Part shown: one piece after another, positions 1-6,486 of the stretch
Layout: each line of letters starts with the position of its first letter
Numbering within the stretch: the first letter of the stretch is position 1
NCBI GenBank assembly: GCA_022600655.1
Contig: JAHZJZ010000234.1
Location: 1 to 7,068, forward strand
Source: Campylobacterota bacterium
GTDB taxonomy: Bacteria; Campylobacterota; Campylobacteria; Campylobacterales; Sulfurovaceae
Length of the DNA: 7,068 nucleotides
Reading direction: 5' to 3'
Translations under genes and position numbers: made by a program
The notes under the pieces: generated by a model
What the model was told of the DNA's origin: nothing
The model's input: the letters and a program-made list of their open reading frames with translations, nothing else
The model's database searches: none

Positions 1-1
1 C

Positions 2-289
2 TATGTTCGAGCAGATGGTAAAAGCATGTTAGCTATCACCAATGAAGTAGGAGAAGCTGATAAGTTCAAAGAGGGAATGGCAAGAACACGTATCAATGGT
101 AAGATTGGATTTTTCAATCAAAGCTTAGATATGGTTTTAGCCCCTATGTATGACTATGCTTTTCCTTTTTATGACGGTGTTGCCGAAATATGTATGGGAT
201 GTAAAGAGAGTGTAGAAGAGGGAAATAGCATACTTGATGGTGGTACTTGGAAACGGATTAATAGGTCAGGATTAGTACTGGAAGAGTAG
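2..289 (+). CDS. WG-repeat-containing protein, C-terminal part (5' truncated by window edge)
   Basis: The reading frame is open from base 2 to a TAG at 287-289, giving 95 visible residues with no start in view; the first Met (base 26) is internal, because repeat-like sequence begins at once. The visible part resembles WG (tryptophan-glycine) beta-repeats: F-K-E-G-M-A-R, then N-G-K-I-G-F-F, then a P-x-Y-D-Y-A-F-P-F segment and V-A-E-I-C-M-G-C, and a last degenerate unit ending T-W-K-R-I-N-R-S-G. Family members are repeat proteins, often exported or envelope-associated, thought to bind ligands or partners rather than catalyse. The W and G of the motif are partly replaced here (K-I-G and W-K-R), as is common in the last repeats. 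The next gene starts 27 bp downstream on the same strand, so co-transcription is likely. The specific role is unknown. Confidence 0.75.
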   Translation, partial: YVRADGKSMLAITNEVGEADKFKEGMARTRINGKIGFFNQSLDMVLAPMYDYAFPFYDGVAEICMGCKESVEEGNSILDGGTWKRINRSGLVLEE

Positions 290-316
290 CGTAAACATAC
301 AGAAGGGTGGATTGTT

Positions 317-1390
317 ATGTTTTTTAAATTAAAAAAAATAAGTGTGTTATTAGGTGTAATGGGTGTTTTAGGTTGTGGAGGAGGTGGAGGCAGTACCTCT
401 AGCAGTAACAGTGTTGTAGCGAGTGCTTCCCTTGAGGTTAAGTATGAAAATGATACTACAGAAGAGGTAAATACTTTAACTCCGACGCAAAAAGCAGTGC
501 TTGAGAGGCATAATGATAAACGGCATAACTATTTTGTAGATGCAGATTTAAGTTATAGTCTTGAGCTGGAAAAAGCAGCACAAGTGTATGCCAATACTTT
601 GGCAAAGAGTGGAGAGTTTGAGCATGACCCCAATAACCAGATAAATGGATATGGAGAGAATCTCTATGCGCATAGTCAAAATGAAGTTCCAACCATAAAT
701 GATGCCATAACTCCTTGGTTTGATGATGAGGAGCCATACTATCACTATGAAGATGGAAGTTGTGAAGAGGGAACTTTTGCAAATGGACAAACTATTTTGT
801 GTGGTCACTATACGCAAGTACTTTGGCAAGAGAGCAGAGAGGTAGGGTGTGCTTGGACTCAATATCAGACAGGTACATTTGAGGGTGGTTATGTTTATGT
901 GTGTAAATATAAAAAAGCTGGAAATGTAGTTGGTGAGAAACCTTACTGTAAAGAGTATTCAAACAGTGACCTTTATAGTGAAACACTTCCTTCGTTCAAG
1001 AGTATTGACTTAGATAATAAAAGTTTTTCTATAGAGCTGATTGTTGAAGATAGAAAAGCTTGTACGCGTGATAGTAATTTTAATTCAGCCATTAAATTTG
1101 GTACTAATTTAAGTAGCATAAAAATTGAAGACTTTCAGATTTTTAATAATGACAAATACCCTAATACTTTAGAGTTTGATACGGTAACTATTGGTGAAAA
1201 AACACTTAAAATATCAGGTGTTAATCGACATATTGCTGATATAGATTATCAAAACAAAGAGATTTATATGAATATGACACTTATTGGAGAGACACAAGAG
1301 TATTATGCGGTTGAATTAGATTGGAATGGACTTGATGCTAGTTTGACAAAATATTCAAGGCAAATGAAAGCGAAACTCTATAAACAGTAA
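317..1390 (+). CDS. CAP/SCP-domain (PR-1-like) lipoprotein with C-terminal extension
   Basis: This is a 357-residue predicted lipoprotein. Residues 1-20 form a lipoprotein signal (F-F-K-L-K-K, hydrophobic core, lipobox V-L-G-C with Cys20), followed by a Gly5 and Ser-rich tether. The CAP domain spans about residues 55-211: Q-K-A-V-L-E-R-H-N near 59-66, G-E-N-L-Y at 113-117, W134, G-H-Y-T-Q-V-L-W at 163-170 (CAP1 signature) and Y-V-C-K-Y-K-K-A-G-N at 194-203 (CAP2-like, with Lys where the pattern usually has N/Q/R/H/S). The putative metal/active tetrad is His103, Glu114, Glu138 or 139 and His164, so the site looks intact. Cysteines at 149, 162, 178, 196 and 211 could form disulfides outside the cytoplasm. 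Residues about 225-357 look beta-rich and match no family I recognise. CAP proteins are extracytoplasmic; bacterial roles are mostly undefined. The start is preceded by a weak G-rich site (305-310), and an ABC exporter gene follows after 14 bp. Confidence 0.85.
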   Translation: MFFKLKKISVLLGVMGVLGCGGGGGSTSSSNSVVASASLEVKYENDTTEEVNTLTPTQKAVLERHNDKRHNYFVDADLSYSLELEKAAQVYANTLAKSGEFEHDPNNQINGYGENLYAHSQNEVPTINDAITPWFDDEEPYYHYEDGSCEEGTFANGQTILCGHYTQVLWQESREVGCAWTQYQTGTFEGGYVYVCKYKKAGNVVGEKPYCKEYSNSDLYSETLPSFKSIDLDNKSFSIELIVEDRKACTRDSNFNSAIKFGTNLSSIKIEDFQIFNNDKYPNTLEFDTVTIGEKTLKISGVNRHIADIDYQNKEIYMNMTLIGETQEYYAVELDWNGLDASLTKYSRQMKAKLYKQ

Positions 1391-1404
1391 TGTAAAATGG
1401 CAGT

Positions 1405-3090
1405 ATGATAACCATAAAATCTGTTTTAGAAGAGATATCTAAACATAAAAAAGTTCTTATAATTGCCAATTTTATAGCCATCTTCTCTACTCTTTTGAGT
1501 ATTCCAGTACCCCTTTTAATTCCTTTGCTTATTGATGAAGTTATTTTAGGGAAAGAGGGGTGGATTACAGAGGGGATTGACCAGTTTCTTACGATTAGCT
1601 CTCCTGAATATTATATTCTTACGGTGCTTATAATCACTATTGTTTTACGGGCTTTGAGCCTACTCTTAAATGTCTTACATATACGAATCTTCACTAAAAT
1701 TGCCAAAGAGGTGACTTATAAACTTAGAAAACAGCTGCTTAATCATCTGCAGATTGTATCCATGAGTGAGTATGATATGTTGGGGTCTGGTGCTGTTGCA
1801 TCTAAAGTGATTACTGATGTCGATACCATTGATAAGTTTATCTCTAGTTCAGTAGGTGAAATTATTGTTGAAGCGTTAACATTAGTGGGTGTCGCTGCTA
1901 TGATTTTGTATCTAAATTGGCAATTAGCACTGGTTATTTTGATACTCAATCCCTTAGCACTGGGGTTTTTTCTTCGAGTTTTTCGTAATGTGGCAAAGAT
2001 TAAGAAAAAAGAGAACAAAGCCATAGAGGTGTTTCAAAACTCATTAACCGAGAGTTTAGAGTTGTATAACCAAGTACGGGTACAAAATCGTGAAGGGTAT
2101 TTTTTAGATGATATCGATAAAAAAGCCAAACATATACGAGATAAAGCCTATACCTTTGGGTTAAAGAGTGAGATTTCTCTAAAATTTTCTCAAATGTTGA
2201 TTATGTATTCTCATGATATTTTTAGAGCAGTAGGTATTTTTATGGTACTGATAGGAGCTTTAAGTATTGGTAAGATGTTAGCAATTTTTGCTTATGCATG
2301 GGTAATTATGAGACCGATAGATAAGTTGATAAATTTTGTGCATCTCTATTTTAATGCCAAGAGTTCGATTGAGAGGTTAAATGAGATTTTAAATCTTAAT
2401 GTTGAGCCAAAATATGAAGAGAAAATCAATCCTTTTGAGAAAGAGAAAACAGCATCGATACATTTAGAAAACGTATCTTTCTCTTATGATAAAAATAGTG
2501 TTGTATTGAACAATATTAATCTTAGGATTAATAAAGGTGAAAAGGTTGCGATTATTGGAGAGACTGGTAGTGGGAAGAGTACGTTAGCTCAAATACTTAT
2601 AGGGTTATATCCTATTAGCCGTGGTACGATATATTACAATGGTGTTGATATTAAAGAGATTGGATATGAGTGCGTACGTGAAAATGTTGGCTTTGTTTTA
2701 CAGTCTCCTATGATGTTTAACCATACACTTAGATTTAATCTAACGCTAGGTAAAGAGAGTGATGATGAAAGTATTTATAAGGCGTTAAGAATTGCACAGC
2801 TATATGATTTTGTAACTTCTCTTCCTGATGGCTTAGATACGATAGTAGGAAAAAATGGTACAAAACTCTCTGGAGGTCAGAAGCAACGTCTCTCAATTGC
2901 TAGAGTACTTTTAGACAATCCTAAAGTGATTATTTTTGATGAGTCGACCTCTTCTCTTGACAATGAGACAGAAAATAGACTGTTAGAAGCATTAATGCAT
3001 CATAGTCATGGTAAAACTATTATTACCATAGCACATCGAAAAAATAGTATTGAAAAAGCCGATAGAGTCATTGATTTGAACAGTTTATAA
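1405..3090 (+). CDS. ABC transporter, type I exporter half-transporter (permease-ATPase fusion)
   Basis: This 561-residue protein has the layout of MsbA/ABCB-type exporters, usually about 570-600 residues, and should work as an inner-membrane dimer. The permease occupies about residues 1-320, with hydrophobic segments near 17-47, 70-93, 150-170, 172-195, 265-290 and 292-312. The nucleotide-binding domain follows from about 350: aromatic A-loop Tyr361, Walker A G-E-T-G-S-G-K-S-T at 385-393, Q-loop Gln433, signature L-S-G-G-Q at 488-492, Walker B V-I-I-F-D-E at 508-513, S-S-L-D D-loop at 516-519 and H-loop His544. Every catalytic element is present, so it should be active. There is no N-terminal peptidase domain, which argues against a bacteriocin-processing exporter. 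The gene begins 14 bp after the CAP lipoprotein gene with little visible Shine-Dalgarno, suggesting translational coupling. The substrate (lipid, peptide or drug) cannot be read from the sequence. Confidence 0.93.
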   Translation: MITIKSVLEEISKHKKVLIIANFIAIFSTLLSIPVPLLIPLLIDEVILGKEGWITEGIDQFLTISSPEYYILTVLIITIVLRALSLLLNVLHIRIFTKIAKEVTYKLRKQLLNHLQIVSMSEYDMLGSGAVASKVITDVDTIDKFISSSVGEIIVEALTLVGVAAMILYLNWQLALVILILNPLALGFFLRVFRNVAKIKKKENKAIEVFQNSLTESLELYNQVRVQNREGYFLDDIDKKAKHIRDKAYTFGLKSEISLKFSQMLIMYSHDIFRAVGIFMVLIGALSIGKMLAIFAYAWVIMRPIDKLINFVHLYFNAKSSIERLNEILNLNVEPKYEEKINPFEKEKTASIHLENVSFSYDKNSVVLNNINLRINKGEKVAIIGETGSGKSTLAQILIGLYPISRGTIYYNGVDIKEIGYECVRENVGFVLQSPMMFNHTLRFNLTLGKESDDESIYKALRIAQLYDFVTSLPDGLDTIVGKNGTKLSGGQKQRLSIARVLLDNPKVIIFDESTSSLDNETENRLLEALMHHSHGKTIITIAHRKNSIEKADRVIDLNSL

Positions 3091-3167
3091 TAATTTATAT
3101 TTTGTTTTTTTATGATTCAAATAGTTACAATATATTTTTAAAAATGCTCCATATGTTACATTAGTTC

Positions 3168-3209
3168 TCACTTTTTTCAAAAAAATTCTTTAAATGTGAT
3201 TTTTTTTTT
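3168..3209 (+). terminator. weak candidate intrinsic terminator after the ABC exporter gene
   Basis: TCAC at 3168-3171 can pair with GTGA at 3196-3199, extended by TTT/AAA (3172-3174 with 3192-3194) across a one-base bulge, and a run of ten T follows at 3200-3209. The stem is short and mostly A-T, so it may be weak or chance in such AT-rich DNA; a second T7 run lies nearer the stop at 3106-3112. It lies between the three-gene unit and the next gene, where a terminator is expected. Confidence 0.3.
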
Positions 3210-3245
3210 AATTATCCCTAGCAAATACACAAATAGTAGATAACG

Positions 3246-3269
3246 TACAATATCTAAAGCAAAAGGAAG
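3246..3269 (+). promoter_or_regulatory. possible -10 (TACAAT) and Shine-Dalgarno for the two-TM protein gene
   Basis: TACAAT at 3246-3251 matches five of six bases of the sigma-70 -10 consensus. No good -35 is seen, but a T10 tract lies about 40 bp upstream, in keeping with the T-rich upstream periodicity of Campylobacterota promoters. AAGGAAG at 3263-3269 is a good ribosome binding site four bases before the ATG at 3274. The implied leader is very short, so the true start of transcription may be elsewhere in the 183-bp gap. Confidence 0.35.
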
Positions 3270-3273
3270 TAAA

Positions 3274-3660
3274 ATGGAAACAAATATCACTCATCTTTTT
3301 ATAATAGCCATTCCAATAATAATATTTTTACTCTATTTAATATCAGAAAGTTTACTTATTGTATCAATTATCGGAAGTATTGTTTTAATACTCTTAGCAC
3401 TCTATATATACCATAGCCGTTCAAGAAAAGAGACATTAAATATTATTAGAAGTAATCAAACTTTATATTTTAATCTTAGTGATGACCAGCTTTTCTCCAT
3501 AGAGCTTGAAAAAGAGCAATCTTTACATGAGGTTTTAGTAGAGACCATTAAAAAAGAGAAAGCAACGATTGAAGATATGGTTAACTACATTGATTTTATC
3601 AATTTCAAAAATGATAAATTACAAAAAGAGTTAAATGAGCTTATCAAAAAAGAGAGTTAA
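3274..3660 (+). CDS. small two-transmembrane protein with helical cytoplasmic tail, unknown function
   Basis: I do not recognise this 128-residue protein. Two hydrophobic segments run close together, about residues 7-24 and 27-46, separated by a short S-E-S turn, and are followed by a basic patch (H-S-R-S-R-K, 47-52) that by the positive-inside rule places both ends in the cytoplasm. Residues about 52-128 are charged and probably alpha-helical, with K-E-K and Q-K-E-L-N-E-L-I-K-K stretches suited to a coiled coil near the C terminus. No catalytic motif or cysteine is visible. A strong Shine-Dalgarno (AAGGAAG) fixes the start. It lies alone, 183 bp after the ABC gene and 111 bp before pcm, so it is probably transcribed separately or loosely with pcm. 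A membrane-anchored scaffold or assembly factor is conceivable but unsupported. Confidence 0.75.
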   Translation: METNITHLFIIAIPIIIFLLYLISESLLIVSIIGSIVLILLALYIYHSRSRKETLNIIRSNQTLYFNLSDDQLFSIELEKEQSLHEVLVETIKKEKATIEDMVNYIDFINFKNDKLQKELNELIKKES

Positions 3661-3726
3661 ATAGCTGTTTATACATGTTAGAGAAAGTTTCTTTTAGAGA
3701 TTTAACGTTTTTAATCACATTTTAGA

Positions 3727-3765
3727 TAAAATTCTTTTTAATTTGTTTGATTAGTGGGGTAGAGG
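3727..3765 (+). promoter_or_regulatory. candidate pcm promoter -10 (TAAAAT) and ribosome binding site
   Basis: TAAAAT at 3727-3732, within TTTAGATAAAAT, matches five of six bases of the -10 consensus, with T-rich DNA upstream and no clear -35, as is typical of Campylobacterota. AGAGG at 3761-3765 lies six bases before the ATG at 3772 and fixes that start. Confidence 0.4.
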
Positions 3766-3771
3766 CGTTAA

Positions 3772-4404
3772 ATGACATCAGAAATACAACAGACACAAAT
3801 GATAGAAGAGATTGAGAAACGTTTCAAACTCTATCCTTATGTCAAAAAAGCATTTTTAGAGGTCAATAGAAAACTTTTTGTCCCAAGAGGGTTGGGACAT
3901 ATCGCTTATCAACTTGATGCTCTACCTATGCAACAAAATCAATGGATATCCTCTCCTTTAACGGTAGCTAAAATGACCCAACATCTTGAAGTAGATGGGG
4001 TTGACTCCGTACTTGAAGTAGGGTGTGGGAGTGGATATCAAGCGGCTATTCTTGCAAAGCTTTGTCGAAGAGTGTTTACCATTGAAAGAATTGACTCACT
4101 GCTTAAAGAGGCAAAAGAGCGTTTTAGAAAAGAGGGAATCAATAATATCTTTACCCGTTTTGATGATGGTCAAAGAGGTTGGAAAGAGTATGCCCCTTAT
4201 GAACGCATCTTATTCTCAGCAACAGCAAAAGAGATACCTGAAATTCTTTTTGAACAGTTAGCTGAGGGGGGAATTCTTTTAGCTCCTATTGAAGAGGATG
4301 GTTTACATATTTTGACACGATACTATAAACGAAATGGTAAGATTAGTTCTGAGACAATAGAGCCGTGTCTCTTTGTTCCTATTATGAATGGACGTGTAAA
4401 ATAA
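3772..4404 (+). CDS. pcm: protein-L-isoaspartate O-methyltransferase
   Basis: The enzyme transfers a methyl group from S-adenosylmethionine to L-isoaspartyl residues of aged proteins, starting their repair in the cytoplasm. At 210 residues it matches the bacterial family (about 205-220). Visible landmarks are V-N-R-K-L-F-V-P at 31-38 (family R-x-x-F-V), W-I-S-S-P-L-T-V-A-K-M at 58-68 (family I-S-Q-P-x-x-V-A-x-M), SAM motif I V-L-E-V-G-C-G-S-G-Y-Q at 80-90, acidic SAM ligand Glu105 in F-T-I-E-R-I, D-D-G-Q-R-G-W at 131-137, K-E-I-P at 153-156 and L-A-E-G-G-I-L-L-A-P-I at 163-173. The Q/H/A of the I-S-x-P loop is Ser here, and the usual T-A-A-P-P-E-I-P reads S-A-T-A-K-E-I-P, so the substrate side is somewhat divergent. 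It converges with ilvD, 34 bp apart. Confidence 0.93.
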   Translation: MTSEIQQTQMIEEIEKRFKLYPYVKKAFLEVNRKLFVPRGLGHIAYQLDALPMQQNQWISSPLTVAKMTQHLEVDGVDSVLEVGCGSGYQAAILAKLCRRVFTIERIDSLLKEAKERFRKEGINNIFTRFDDGQRGWKEYAPYERILFSATAKEIPEILFEQLAEGGILLAPIEEDGLHILTRYYKRNGKISSETIEPCLFVPIMNGRVK

Positions 4405-4430
4405 AAAAGGGTAGAGACATTGGTCTACCC
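4401..4430 (-). terminator. intrinsic terminator of ilvD
   Basis: GGGTAGA (4409-4415) and TCTACCC (4424-4430) form a perfect seven-pair stem around an eight-base loop. Read on the minus strand the stem is followed by TTTTTTAT (4408 down to 4401), the classic U-tract, starting about eight bases after the ilvD stop. The U-tract overlaps the pcm stop codon. On the plus strand no T-run follows, so it should end ilvD transcription rather than pcm. Confidence 0.85.
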
Positions 4431-4438
4431 CTACGATG

Positions 4439-6127
4439 TTATTCTGCTTCTAAGATAGCTCCGTTACTAGCATTGGTTACCAATGCTCTATATTGTTTCA
4501 ACCATTTACTATCTAAAGGTTTAACAATTGGCTTGAAGTCTGCTTTTCGTTTAGCAATCTCCTCATCGGAGATATTTACTTGTAAGATATACTCATCTAC
4601 ATCAATATGAATTTCATCACCATCTTCAAGTAGTCCAATCATACCACCTTCAGCAGCTTCAGGACTAACATGCCCAATACTAGCTCCTCTAGTAGCTCCT
4701 GAGAATCTTCCATCTGTGATGAGTGCAACAGAGTCACCAAGACCCATACCCATAATAAGACTGGTAGGGCTTAGCATCTCCTGCATACCTGGACCACCTT
4801 TTGGTCCTTCATATCGGATAACCACAACATTACCAGCTTTTACTTCACCGTTAATGATTCCCTTAATCGCTTCATCTTGAGAGTTGTAACATACAGCTGT
4901 TCCCGTAAATACTCTATCACCTGTAATACCTGCAGTTTTAATAACAGCACCCTGTTCTGCAAGGTTTCCATAGAGAATAGCTAAACCACCAACTTCACTA
5001 TAAGGATTATCAATAGTATGAATGATATTGGTATCTTTAATCTCTGCATTGGCAATTCTCTCTTTGATACTTTCACCTGTAACTGTTAAGTTATCAAGTA
5101 AAATATCTTCACCTCGTTTACTCATCTCATGCATTACAGCTGATACACCACCAGCTTTATCTATATCTTGCATATGTACCGTTGTTAAACTTGGTGAAAT
5201 TTTTGCAATATGGGAAACTTTTTTAGAGATGGTATTAATATCTTCAAGATTGAAGTTAACTTCAGCCTCTTTGGCAATGGCTAACATATGAAGAACGGTG
5301 TTTGAACTTCCACCCATTGCCATGTCAACAGCAAAGGCATTACGAACAGCATTTTCATTCAAAATATTTCTTACATTATATTGTGAAGATTTCTCTTGAC
5401 CCATAAGCGCAATTTCACAAACTCTTCTAGCTGCCTTTCTGTAAAGCTCTTCACGCTCTTTTGTGAGTGCTAAGATGGTACCGTTTCCAGGCAGTGCAAT
5501 TCCCATCGCTTCCATGAGTGTATTCATAGAGTTGGCTGTAAACATTCCAGAACAAGATCCTCCACTAGGACAGGCATTACATTCGATGTCGGTAAGTTCA
5601 GCTTCTGTAATCTCACCAGCTTCAAATTTACCAACCGCTTCAAATGCAGTGGCTAAGTCAATTGGTGTACCATCTTGTGTATACCCTTTTGCCATAGGAC
5701 CACCTGAAACAAATACCGTAGGAACATTAACTCTCAATGCACCCATAATCATTCCTGGAACAATTTTATCACAGTTAGGAATGGCAATCATCGCATCAAG
5801 TTTGTGTGCATTCATTACTGTTTCTATAGAGTTAGCAATAATTTCACGGCTTGGAAGTGAAAAGAGCATACCATCATGACCCATGGCAATACCATCATCC
5901 ACACCAATGGTATTAAATTCAAATGGTACACATCCAGCTTTTCTAATCTCATCTTTAATGATAGTAGATACTTTATCTAAAAAGAAATGTCCTGGTATTA
6001 TCTCTATAAAAGAGTTCGCTACGCCAATAAATGGTTTAGTAAAATCTTCATCTTGTAAACCAGTAGCTCTAAAGAGTGAACGGTGAGGGGCTCTATTATG
6101 ACCTTTTTTGACTATATCACTTCGCAT
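4439..6127 (-). CDS. ilvD: dihydroxy-acid dehydratase
   Basis: This iron-sulfur enzyme dehydrates 2,3-dihydroxy-isovalerate and -methylvalerate to the 2-keto acids, the common late step of valine, isoleucine and leucine synthesis. At 562 residues it is complete and of the shorter bacterial type (E. coli IlvD is 616). Landmarks are I-G-V-D-D-G-I-A-M-G-H at 74-84, P-S-R-E-I-I-A-N-S at 92-100, cluster ligand Cys119 in N-C-D-K-I-V-P-G-M, Cys192 in C-P-S-G-G-S-C-S-G-M-F-T-A-N-S, R-Y-E-G-P-K-G-G-P-G-M-Q-E-M near 438-451, and catalytic-region D-G-R-F-S-G-A-T-R-G-A-S-I-G-H-V-S-P-E-A at 472-491. At the position where [2Fe-2S] members have P-C-N it has P-G-H (45-47), as E. coli does, suggesting an oxygen-labile [4Fe-4S] type (inference). 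AAAGGA (plus positions 6133-6138) lies five bases before the ATG. No other ilv or leu gene is adjacent in the window. Confidence 0.97.
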   Translation of the reverse strand: MRSDIVKKGHNRAPHRSLFRATGLQDEDFTKPFIGVANSFIEIIPGHFFLDKVSTIIKDEIRKAGCVPFEFNTIGVDDGIAMGHDGMLFSLPSREIIANSIETVMNAHKLDAMIAIPNCDKIVPGMIMGALRVNVPTVFVSGGPMAKGYTQDGTPIDLATAFEAVGKFEAGEITEAELTDIECNACPSGGSCSGMFTANSMNTLMEAMGIALPGNGTILALTKEREELYRKAARRVCEIALMGQEKSSQYNVRNILNENAVRNAFAVDMAMGGSSNTVLHMLAIAKEAEVNFNLEDINTISKKVSHIAKISPSLTTVHMQDIDKAGGVSAVMHEMSKRGEDILLDNLTVTGESIKERIANAEIKDTNIIHTIDNPYSEVGGLAILYGNLAEQGAVIKTAGITGDRVFTGTAVCYNSQDEAIKGIINGEVKAGNVVVIRYEGPKGGPGMQEMLSPTSLIMGMGLGDSVALITDGRFSGATRGASIGHVSPEAAEGGMIGLLEDGDEIHIDVDEYILQVNISDEEIAKRKADFKPIVKPLDSKWLKQYRALVTNASNGAILEAE

Positions 6128-6166
6128 TTTATTCCTTTAAAATGTTGTTTTTTATATTTTTTGCAG

Positions 6167-6195
6167 ATTATATCAAAAAATAGACTAAAACCCTT
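6167..6195 (-). promoter_or_regulatory. ilvD promoter with perfect -10 TATAAT
   Basis: On the minus strand TATAAT (plus positions 6172-6167) sits in GATATAATC after a T-rich stretch. The -35 slot (about 6190-6195) reads AAGGGT and is poor, usual for Campylobacterota. Transcription should start near 6160, giving a leader of about 33 bases that holds the ribosome binding site. No attenuator or leader peptide fits in it. Confidence 0.7.
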
Positions 6196-6222
6196 TACAT
6201 TCAAAAAAAAGTTGGCTATAAT
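6194..6222 (+). promoter_or_regulatory. tRNA operon promoter, near-consensus sigma-70
   Basis: TTTACA (6194-6199) and TATAAT (6217-6222) are separated by 17 bp, with an A8 tract in the spacer. Transcription should start near 6229, about 14 bases before tRNA-Gly. This is the strongest promoter in the window and has an unusually good -35 for such an AT-rich genome. Confidence 0.85.
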
Positions 6223-6242
6223 CGCATTCCAATTTTAGATGT

Positions 6243-6317
<75 letters not shown>

Positions 6318-6348
6318 TCGTTTAAAATTGTGATATATGAATTTCAAA

Positions 6349-6361
6349 CTTTAGTAGTACC
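6349..6361 (+). repeat. upstream arm of inverted repeat bracketing tRNA-Leu
   Basis: CTTTAGTAGTACC here is complementary at 12 of 13 positions to GGTACCACTAAAG at 6450-6462. It lies eight bases before tRNA-Leu, so the precursor leader could pair with the 3' end and trailer of that tRNA. Further out, both sides carry ATATAT-like sequence (6332-6338 and about 6470-6476), so the inverted similarity may reach about 30 bases. Confidence 0.6.
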
Positions 6362-6369
6362 ATAATTAA

Positions 6370-6456
6370 GCCCGGGTGGTGGAATGGTAGACACAGGGGA
6401 CTTAAAATCCCCCGGTCATTGTGACCGTGCCGGTTCAAGTCCGGCTCCGGGTACCA
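6370..6456 (+). tRNA. tRNA-Leu (TAA)
   Basis: The acceptor stem GCCCGGG (6370-6376) pairs with TCCGGGT (6446-6452) with G-U pairs at both ends, then discriminator A and encoded CCA. The anticodon stem GGGGA/TCCCC encloses CTTAAAA with anticodon TAA at 6403-6405. A long class II variable arm (CGGTCA/TGACCG, 6413-6427) is present and the T arm holds GTTCAAGTC. It reads UUA, expected to be the main leucine codon in this AT-rich genome. Confidence 0.97.
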
Positions 6457-6462
6457 CTAAAG
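6450..6462 (+). repeat. downstream arm of inverted repeat bracketing tRNA-Leu
   Basis: GGTACCACTAAAG covers the last acceptor bases, discriminator and CCA of tRNA-Leu (6450-6456) plus six bases of trailer. It is complementary to 6349-6361 with one mismatch (A6356 opposite C6455). Seven of the thirteen bases therefore belong to the mature tRNA, and pairing with the leader would compete with the acceptor stem. Confidence 0.6.
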
Positions 6463-6486
6463 ATGGTTTCAATATATAGGCGTTAT

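Noticed and set aside
377..390. Possible two-layer G-quadruplex (five GG runs)
   Set aside because: The run is explained by the Gly5 tether codons after the lipobox; two-layer quadruplexes are weak and no function is implied.
456..986. Three minus-strand open frames (64-108 residues) inside the CAP lipoprotein gene
   Set aside because: They are antisense to a well-supported gene, overlap one another, have low-complexity His/Tyr/Leu-rich products and no ribosome binding sites.
1390..1412. Alternative starts at 1390 (ATG TAA) and 1397 (four codons to TGA) before the ABC gene
   Set aside because: Both terminate at once and neither is in frame with the exporter; start-stop remnants like these are too short to call as leader peptides.
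3134..3145. Perfect 12-bp palindrome ATTTTTAAAAAT
   Set aside because: It has no loop for a hairpin, and such A-T palindromes are expected in DNA this AT-rich.
3680..3695. AGAAA/TTTCT dyad with T-run as a terminator for the two-TM gene
   Set aside because: The loop would be a single base; a realistic loop leaves only three A-T-rich pairs.
4025..4261. 78-residue plus-strand frame inside pcm
   Set aside because: It lies wholly inside pcm in another frame, with no start signals and a product unlike any protein family.
5022..6086. Plus-strand open frames inside ilvD, including one of 138 residues at 5463-5879
   Set aside because: They are antisense shadows of strongly conserved ilvD, and their products read as Ser/Ile/Pro-rich artefacts.
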